From: Berkiella sp964496435
Lineage (GTDB): Bacteria; Pseudomonadota; Gammaproteobacteria; Berkiellales; Berkiellaceae
Assembly (NCBI GenBank): GCA_964496435.1
Contig: CAZBZP010000002.1
Coordinates: forward strand, 186,001 to 250,000
Direction of reading: 5' to 3'
Length of the DNA stretch: 64,000 nucleotides
Part shown: positions 58,579 through 64,000 of the stretch, in pieces
Position numbering within the stretch: position 1 is the stretch's first letter
Layout: each line of letters opens with the position of its first letter
Position numbers and translations under genes: made by a program
The notes under the pieces: model-generated
Seen by the model: the letters and a program-made list of their open reading frames with translations, nothing else
Database searches by the model: none
Told to the model about the DNA's origin: nothing

Positions 58579-58611
58579 ATGCTTTATCACACCTTTGGCG
58601 TGATAAAGCAT
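58579..58611 (-). terminator. Hairpin after the proline-rich protein gene
   Basis: Perfect 12-bp stem ATGCTTTATCAC / GTGATAAAGCAT with a 9-nt loop, 13 bp beyond the minus-strand stop. Confidence 0.55.
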
Positions 58612-58624
58612 TTATGATGAATCT

Positions 58625-59347
58625 TTAAATAATAGTTTTACGTCTATTTAATTTTGCAAGAAGTTCATCGTTTACACCTAAACCTGCAACAACGCCATTT
58701 GTATTCGCAGGGGCGCTGGCGGTTCTTGGTTTTTGTTCAACAGCTTGCGCAGGTTGAATGGCAGGATGTGACCCTGTTGTTTGGCCATCAACAACACGAC
58801 CTACTTTGGCATTGCTTTCAACTGGTTTAGTGACCTGTTTCAAACCTTTGGATTTAGCAGCAGCTAAGTCACTCGCAGTAAATAGCAGAGCGGGTCTTGC
58901 AGATGTTGATTCAACAGCTTGTTTGGGTGCACTAGGTGCTTTTGGTGGTGGTGGTGGAAGTGGAATTGCACTCGCCGATGCATTATCACTCACGGGAACA
59001 CAAGGAGCCACAATAGGCGTTGATAAGGCAGTAAGCGATTCACATCTAGGTGGAACTGGTGGTGGGGTTAAAGATATATTTGCTGTTTGGGGTACAAAAG
59101 AGGGTAGATCTCTTTTTGGCACAGGTGGTGGTAAATCAGTATTTGCTGCTGTCACAGGCGTTGCTGGTAGCTTGCGGACAGCTGTGGCTGCTGGTTTTGC
59201 AGTTTTTGCAGGCAGCTTTTGCATTGTTTGCGCTTCATTTGTTGCTGCAGGTTTTTTATTTTCTGGTGCTACTTTTCTTAAGTTATTTCTGAGGTTTAAT
59301 ACCGCTTGTGCATCTGTTAATGCAAACGGACCTTGTGGCTTTGACAT
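58625..59347 (-). CDS. Proline-rich protein with SH3-ligand motifs, putative effector
   Basis: A 240-residue soluble protein. The start at 59347 has AAGGGGAT 8 bp upstream; the longer frame to 59395 lacks a ribosome site. Most of the chain is Ala/Pro/Lys-rich and disordered. Two exact class II SH3 ligand motifs PxxPxR occur: PPVPKR (74-79) and PPVPPR (96-101), and a polyproline run LPPPPPP begins at about 130. The ends are helical (TDAQAVLNLRNNLRKV; NDELLAKLNRRKTII). Such motifs recruit eukaryotic SH3 or profilin-type proteins, so a secreted effector acting on host signalling or actin is plausible. No function is proven by sequence. Confidence 0.65.
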   Translation of the reverse strand: MSKPQGPFALTDAQAVLNLRNNLRKVAPENKKPAATNEAQTMQKLPAKTAKPAATAVRKLPATPVTAANTDLPPPVPKRDLPSFVPQTANISLTPPPVPPRCESLTALSTPIVAPCVPVSDNASASAIPLPPPPPKAPSAPKQAVESTSARPALLFTASDLAAAKSKGLKQVTKPVESNAKVGRVVDGQTTGSHPAIQPAQAVEQKPRTASAPANTNGVVAGLGVNDELLAKLNRRKTII

Positions 59348-59474
59348 AAAATATCCCCTTAATAGGTTTAAGCTAATTATGAATTTCAAGTTCATAGCCT
59401 ACGCCTTGGAATCTTAAAAATGATATAGTTAACGGACAAATAACTACATTAAGAAGATAAATGGAAAAGAAAAG

Positions 59475-59825
59475 CTAGGCTTTTATTGGAAAGCCGTCGG
59501 GGCAATAATTAATTATGACATAATTTAATGTTTTGCTATCTGCTTCAACAGCTACCATCCATTGCACACTGAAGAGTTTTCCCTCATAACTCCAGGGAAA
59601 GGGAGGTGGTTTGAGTGTAAATTCAAACGTACCTGTTTCTTGCAAAGGTATAATTGCTTCATCACAGTAAATTTTATCTTGTGTACTTTTGCCTTGTGTA
59701 AACCAAGCCAGTCGTATTTTGAGCTCTTTTGGAAGCCTATTGCCTTCAAATCCAAATTCTACATTCCCTGAAATAACATCGCCAGGTTTAAATGAGGTTG
59801 CTGCTAAGTTTATAGTGATAGCCAT
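59475..59825 (-). CDS. Arrestin-like beta-sandwich protein
   Basis: A 116-residue protein. INLAATSFKPGDVISGNVEF has the KPGDxIxGxVxF pattern of arrestin-fold N-domains, followed by LKIRLAWFTQGKSTQDK and LFSVQWMVAVEADSKTLNY, consistent with a single beta sandwich. It overlaps the 3' end of the DUF3592 protein gene by 16 bp, so the two are coupled. Function unknown. Confidence 0.6.
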   Translation of the reverse strand: MAITINLAATSFKPGDVISGNVEFGFEGNRLPKELKIRLAWFTQGKSTQDKIYCDEAIIPLQETGTFEFTLKPPPFPWSYEGKLFSVQWMVAVEADSKTLNYVIINYCPDGFPIKA

Positions 59826-60988
59826 GATTCAACGCGCTTAATGTCAGGATAAATGATGATATTAAATTCATGGACCATATCAGGCCAAAAAGCTATTTTG
59901 CCATCAACTTTAAGCGTCCATACCACTTTATTATGCGAAGCCATAAAAGTAGGCATGATATTCTCAGGTATGCTTAGCGTAATGGTCGAATTTTGTGGTA
60001 TAGGTGCATTTTGCTGATAAATTTTTTCTTCATGCGCAGTTTCTTCATTCATTTCAGTTTTGTTGCCAGTGATGGTTGTAATTTTTTCTGTGCTTACCAA
60101 GGTAAGTGTGAATGCTTGAAGTCTTTTTGCATTGCCAGTAATGGTGTAGGCTAATTGATAGCTTTCACCTGGTATTAAACGCGAGCCATATATCGTGATA
60201 CTCATACGTGGATTAAAGAGTTGTAGAAAAGAGCTGATCATGCCTAATAGTATCATCACACCAAAGAAAACAAAGACACCAGCAAACAATATATTCAGAA
60301 TTGGAACTGAGCCGGTATCTTGATAGGTGGGTATTATCCATTGATAAATCATCAGCAATACACAGCCATTCCAAAACAAGCAAATAAAAAATACGAATAA
60401 AAAACTCATCAAAGGGGTCATTTTCTCTTTGAGTACCATTGTTTCACTTGCAGATTTCTCTGTTATGCTAGCATAGGCTTTTTCATTGACACGGTTTCTA
60501 TAGTTTCCAAACAAACCACCTAAACCTACCGCTATAAAAGGAAGCGGAAAGAGTGTAAACAGTAGATACCAGCCAGGCTCTCTATCAATAACAGATTCGT
60601 TTGGATTGAGCGGGTTGACATAACATGTAAATTTGAGTGCAACAGGATAAGCAGCAACTAATTTTCGTTTATCGTTGTATCCGGAGGAATAAAACTCTGT
60701 TAAATGGTATGCATTGTTTTTATATGATTGTCCATTAAACTCATAGCGATAGCTAATTTCTGCTTTATAAGTTGTACTGTTTTTACCATTGCTATGAGAT
60801 GAGCTTGTACGAACCTCGCTTGAGATGACTTCACAAGAAGTGGCAACCCAATTTTTGGCATCATGGACTTTCATCAATGTTTTGAAACTGAAACTATAAG
60901 CAGCCCAAAGGCCCACAAGTGCAAAAATAGCAAATAACAGCGACAACATGCCACTTGAAGAGGATTTGGGATTGTTGTTTAGCCCCAC
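59810..60988 (-). CDS. DUF3592 membrane protein with C-terminal beta-rich domain
   Basis: A 392-residue protein. A first membrane segment at about 14-34, then a DUF3592 extracytoplasmic domain (ATSCEVISSEVRTSSSHSNG, YKAEISYRYEFNGQSYKNNA, YVNPLNPNESV) to about 140, then membrane segments at about 148-168, 205-225 and 232-258. The C-terminal 130 residues are beta-rich (LIPGESYQLAYTITGN) and resemble the arrestin-like protein encoded next to it. Function unknown. Confidence 0.75.
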   Translation of the reverse strand: MGLNNNPKSSSSGMLSLLFAIFALVGLWAAYSFSFKTLMKVHDAKNWVATSCEVISSEVRTSSSHSNGKNSTTYKAEISYRYEFNGQSYKNNAYHLTEFYSSGYNDKRKLVAAYPVALKFTCYVNPLNPNESVIDREPGWYLLFTLFPLPFIAVGLGGLFGNYRNRVNEKAYASITEKSASETMVLKEKMTPLMSFLFVFFICLFWNGCVLLMIYQWIIPTYQDTGSVPILNILFAGVFVFFGVMILLGMISSFLQLFNPRMSITIYGSRLIPGESYQLAYTITGNAKRLQAFTLTLVSTEKITTITGNKTEMNEETAHEEKIYQQNAPIPQNSTITLSIPENIMPTFMASHNKVVWTLKVDGKIAFWPDMVHEFNIIIYPDIKRVESWLSL

Positions 60989-61078
60989 TGCTTGGTACTT
61001 CTATCATTGGAAAAGATATTTATATTTATCGGTCATTGAGGGAGTTGAGGTGAATCGAGCGTGTAGATACAGTCAATC

Positions 61079-61807
61079 TTACAAAACGAGATAATGATAT
61101 TTTGAAACCAGCACAGTTTTGATATGTCTTGCTAATCGATTAGGCTTGTTTGGCGCCTTGCCTTCAATAATTGTATATTTAACATCGTCGGTTAAATTAA
61201 AGTTAAGATGGATCTCCAGGTTTTTATATTCATGAAGCACTTTAGCATTGACTCCACCTTTAGAACTTCTTCCCATCATGTAATATTCCCGCAGTATAGA
61301 AAATTCCATGTCTGGCAAGTCTTTTATTATCCAAGATATACCATCATCGTTTAATGAAGCACTTTCGGGGTATTTTTTTATGAGATAGATAGTGATTTGA
61401 TGATAAGTCAAAGTGGCGATAGTATGTTCTAGTTCTTTAAAATACATATCTAAGACATCAGCATCATGCTCAACTTTCTTAATTTGATTTTCGTATAATA
61501 AAAAATACATTCGATGAATAAATAAACATACCACCGGAATTTCAAGTATTCTCCAGATGGGATTGTTTACATTTATTGGATACTGAGGGTTGTAAAGCAT
61601 ACAAATAAGGGTGAAGGTTAAGGCTTGGTCAAGTCTTGATCTTAATGCGAAATAAATGGCACATAAAAAAGAATTGATAAATATAAACAGTTTGAAGTAT
61701 TTTGTTTTGGTTTCAAATAAATCAAGAATATCTATTGAAAGTACTATTATCGATATTGTTAATAGTACTATCAGTCCTATTCTTATATTATTTCCAATTT
61801 TTAGCAT
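61079..61807 (-). CDS. Membrane protein with N-terminal DUF6804-like part
   Basis: A 242-residue protein with about four hydrophobic segments in residues 8 to 105, including NPQYPINVNNPIWRILEIPV, which is typical of small DUF6804-type proteins. The C-terminal 130 residues are soluble. Its ATG follows the stop of the GNAT gene without a gap (TAAATG), so the two are co-translated. Function unknown. Confidence 0.6.
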   Translation of the reverse strand: MLKIGNNIRIGLIVLLTISIIVLSIDILDLFETKTKYFKLFIFINSFLCAIYFALRSRLDQALTFTLICMLYNPQYPINVNNPIWRILEIPVVCLFIHRMYFLLYENQIKKVEHDADVLDMYFKELEHTIATLTYHQITIYLIKKYPESASLNDDGISWIIKDLPDMEFSILREYYMMGRSSKGGVNAKVLHEYKNLEIHLNFNLTDDVKYTIIEGKAPNKPNRLARHIKTVLVSKYHYLVL

Positions 61808-62290
61808 TTATTTTAATTTTAAGCGAGTGTAGTAAATATAATCTAAAACGGTTAAATCCTGAACGTTTTGATAAAAGGCCAACGCATTCTGATTGTTTTT
61901 TAAAATGATGCCGTCAATGCGGCTGTAATTTCTTGTCATAGCTAATTTTTTTATATAATCACCCAGATGTCTTGCAACCCCAAGGCGACGCTGATCAGGA
62001 ACAACATAGATGTCATGAACATAAAGGCCAGGTGTTGAAAACATGGTGAAGTTATGTTGTGTGACCGAAAATAGCATGATGCCGACTGGGGTATTGTTTA
62101 GCTCAGCAATAATACATTCTGCAAAAGCTTTGGTGGAAAACAAGGCTTCAAATAAGCTCTCTTGTGTTTGAGAAAATTTATCTAAATTATTTTCTTCATC
62201 AAAAAGTGCAAATAGACATTCGTAAATAAACTCAAGATCGTGCGGAACAGCCATACGGCAGGTTGCAGGAAGGGGTATTGAAATTTTCAT
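61808..62290 (-). CDS. GNAT family N-acetyltransferase
   Basis: A 160-residue enzyme. LYVHDIYVVPDQRRLGVARHLGDYI is motif A with the Q/R-x-x-G-x-G/A acetyl-CoA pyrophosphate loop (here QRRLGVA); motif B is NNQNALAFYQN. The start at 62290 fits the domain better than the in-frame 62329. The acceptor may be a polyamine or small amine, as in similar family members, but cannot be read here. Confidence 0.85.
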   Translation of the reverse strand: MKISIPLPATCRMAVPHDLEFIYECLFALFDEENNLDKFSQTQESLFEALFSTKAFAECIIAELNNTPVGIMLFSVTQHNFTMFSTPGLYVHDIYVVPDQRRLGVARHLGDYIKKLAMTRNYSRIDGIILKNNQNALAFYQNVQDLTVLDYIYYTRLKLK

Positions 62291-62412
62291 ATGATCCCGC
62301 CAATTTAAGCAGCCTGTGATTATTTGCAATAAAATATATAAAAAACAATGATGTAATAATAATTAATATAGCCATAAATTATTACAGAAACTGATTTTGC
62401 GCACGAAAAGAT

Positions 62413-62886
62413 TCAAAATGAGTCACTTTCACCAATATCCTCATTCCATAGGCTCGGATTTTCCAGGATAAATTTTTCCATCATTTTAATAGTTTCATCA
62501 TCTTGCATCACAAGGAGTGTGACACCACGGGATTTTAGAAGTTGCTCATCACCCATAAAGTTTTTATTTTCACCAATGACAATTCTAGGTATTTTATATA
62601 ACAAAGAAGTGCCAGAGCACATTGAACAAGGCGATAGTGTGGTATAAAGCGTACTTTGCTGGTAATCAGTCGCTGCTAATCTTCCTGCATTTTCAATAGC
62701 ATCCATTTCGCCGTGCAAAATAGCGCTTTTATTTTGGATGCGGCGATTATGCCCGCGACCTATAATTTGACCATTGTTAACTAACACAGAGCCGATGGGG
62801 ATGCCACCTTCTTCTAAACCCAGTTTTGCTTCTTTGAGCGCTTCTTGATAGAACTTAATATCCAAAGGAGTTATTTGATCAGACAT
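62413..62886 (-). CDS. Cytosine deaminase, fungal FCY1-like
   Basis: A 157-residue zinc deaminase of the CDA superfamily: HGEMDAIENAGR gives the His ligand and catalytic Glu, and TLSPCSMCSG the two Cys ligands. The C-terminal part (RIVIGENKNFMGDEQLLKSR, NPSLWNEDIGE) is diagnostic for yeast-type cytosine deaminase, not for TadA or guanine deaminase GuaD of Bacillus. It would convert cytosine to uracil. Together with guaD at 911 it points to nucleobase salvage from a rich environment. Confidence 0.9.
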   Translation of the reverse strand: MSDQITPLDIKFYQEALKEAKLGLEEGGIPIGSVLVNNGQIIGRGHNRRIQNKSAILHGEMDAIENAGRLAATDYQQSTLYTTLSPCSMCSGTSLLYKIPRIVIGENKNFMGDEQLLKSRGVTLLVMQDDETIKMMEKFILENPSLWNEDIGESDSF

Positions 62887-63025
62887 ATGCTTCCTATTTT
62901 GAAGTTATCAGCCTAATGTTTCTATACTGTATCTCATCATATCATTATCAAATAGATCTACAACTTAAAACCTTATATTTAATTGTAGTCTACATATTTT
63001 CAGGTAATCAATTGGAGTAAGTAAC

Positions 63026-64000
63026 ATGAAATCTTATGGTTATGCTGCACAAAGTAAAGCAAATCCCTTAGGCCCTTATCATTTTGAACGCAGAAAATTA
63101 AACGATAATGATGTGCTGATTGACATACTCTATTGCGGAATATGTCACTCTGATATACATCAAGTCAAAGATGAATGGGGTGGTTCAATTTTCCCTATGG
63201 TGCCTGGACATGAGATAGTAGGTAAAGTTGTTGAAGTGGGTTCAAAAGTCAAAAAATTTAAGGCTCAGGATATTGTCGGTGTTGGCTGTCTGGTAGATTC
63301 TTGTCGTACATGCCCTAATTGTAAAGAAGGCTTAGAACAATATTGTGATAATGGCTTCGTGCCAACTTATAATGGATTAGAAAAAGATGGCAAGTCTGTC
63401 ACCTATGGTGGATATTCTAATAATATCGTGGTCAGAGAAGATTTTGTGTTATCTGTACCATCTAATTTAACGTTATCTCACGTTGCGCCTTTACTTTGTG
63501 CAGGCATAACGACTTATTCCCCTATGCGTCATTGGCAGGTGAAAAAGGGCCAGAAAGTCGGCGTGATGGGTTTGGGTGGGTTAGGTCATATGGGGGTAAA
63601 ATTTGCTAATGCTTTTGGTGCCCATGTTGTTGTATTTACAACTTCACCCTCTAAAAAAGAAGATGCCATTCGCTTAGGTGCGCATGAAGTGGTCATTTCA
63701 ACTGATCCTGCGCAAATGGCCAAACACACTAAGTCATTTGATTTTATACTCAACACCATTTCTGCACCCATTGATCTCAACCCCTATTTAATGTTATTGA
63801 ACCGTGATGGGGTTATGTGTGTTGTTGGTGTGGCGCCCAAAGATCCCACTATCAAAGTCGGTGGTCTTATTTTTGGCAGAAGAAGCTTAGGTGGCTCTCT
63901 CATTGGTGGTTTGCCTGAAACACAGGAAATGCTCGATTTTTGTGGTCAACATAACATTACTTGCGATGTTGAAATTATACCCATCCAAAAAGTGAATGAA
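63026..64000 (+). CDS. Zinc-dependent alcohol dehydrogenase, CAD/YahK type (3' partial)
   Basis: 325 residues are visible and the frame is open at the window end, so only the last 20-25 residues are missing. GGAG precedes the ATG. Catalytic zinc site: YCGICHSDIHQVKDEWG and VPGHEIVGKV; structural zinc: cysteines in SCRTCPNCKEGLEQYC. The cofactor motif is VGVMGLGGLGHMGVKFA, typical of the NADPH-dependent cinnamyl-alcohol-dehydrogenase-like group (YahK, AdhA). It reduces aldehydes to alcohols. Confidence 0.92.
   Translation, partial: MKSYGYAAQSKANPLGPYHFERRKLNDNDVLIDILYCGICHSDIHQVKDEWGGSIFPMVPGHEIVGKVVEVGSKVKKFKAQDIVGVGCLVDSCRTCPNCKEGLEQYCDNGFVPTYNGLEKDGKSVTYGGYSNNIVVREDFVLSVPSNLTLSHVAPLLCAGITTYSPMRHWQVKKGQKVGVMGLGGLGHMGVKFANAFGAHVVVFTTSPSKKEDAIRLGAHEVVISTDPAQMAKHTKSFDFILNTISAPIDLNPYLMLLNRDGVMCVVGVAPKDPTIKVGGLIFGRRSLGGSLIGGLPETQEMLDFCGQHNITCDVEIIPIQKVNE

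Noticed and set aside
58758..59417. 219-codon plus-strand ORF rich in Gly, Ala and Val, and a smaller one at 59050
   Set aside because: Antisense of the proline-rich gene: proline codons read backwards give glycine. The minus-strand frame has the ribosome site and sensible protein features.
1..64000. CRISPR arrays, rRNA genes, insertion sequences with transposase
   Set aside because: No regularly spaced short repeats, no rRNA-like sequence and no transposase-like ORF were seen.

Overview
The window is AT-rich (by eye, under 40% GC), densely coded gammaproteobacterial chromosome. The housekeeping genes (dbpA, rhlE, uup, dadA, yqhA, a FadI-like thiolase, a UspA-like protein) are gammaproteobacterial in style. 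They alternate with proteins typical of host-associated Legionellales: several ankyrin proteins, a PTPMT1-like phosphatase, a kinase-like protein, a proline-rich protein with SH3-ligand motifs, and many lineage-specific hypotheticals. I infer an intracellular member of Legionellales (Legionella, Coxiella or Berkiella type). No rRNA or marker gene here fixes the genus.

Layout. 1-4.4 kb: the end of an AraC regulator, then a guanine-use operon (guanine deaminase, MFS carrier, Tsx-like outer-membrane channel). 4.6-9.4 kb: phasin-like protein, L,D-transpeptidase, PTPMT1-like phosphatase, CHMI-type isomerase, and a large ankyrin protein whose C-terminal half has a possible H-D-Q-C cysteine-protease-like signature. 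9.7-15.6 kb: a double-glycine leader peptide, an exported hypothetical, a D-amino-acid-oxidase-like flavoprotein with its motifs in permuted order, a prolyl oligopeptidase and a membrane SGNH protein. 16.7-26.5 kb: four tandem paralogous membrane/ankyrin proteins sharing one large uncharacterised C-terminal domain and similar promoters, with a two-TM protein between the first and second. 26.6-43 kb: mostly metabolic and housekeeping genes, with a kinase-like putative effector, an ankyrin protein and two more double-glycine leader peptides, one in an operon with a FAD monooxygenase.

44.1-53.3 kb looks like an accessory island beside tRNA-Arg(TCG). The tRNA 3' end is duplicated 190 bp downstream, several dispersed repeats follow (one with perfect 19-bp inverted arms), a truncated copy of a downstream gene lies at 45.7 kb, and the genes are an MNT/HEPN toxin-antitoxin pair, an ankyrin protein and unrecognised proteins. 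53.4-64 kb: dbpA-rhlE, small exported proteins, the proline-rich protein, a DUF3592/arrestin-like pair, a GNAT enzyme, a fungal-type cytosine deaminase and the start of a zinc alcohol dehydrogenase cut by the window end.

The best candidates for something undescribed are the four-paralog array (16.7-26.5 kb), the three peptides with identical-length double-glycine leaders (9.7, 32.2 and 40.2 kb), and the permuted flavoprotein (10.7 kb).
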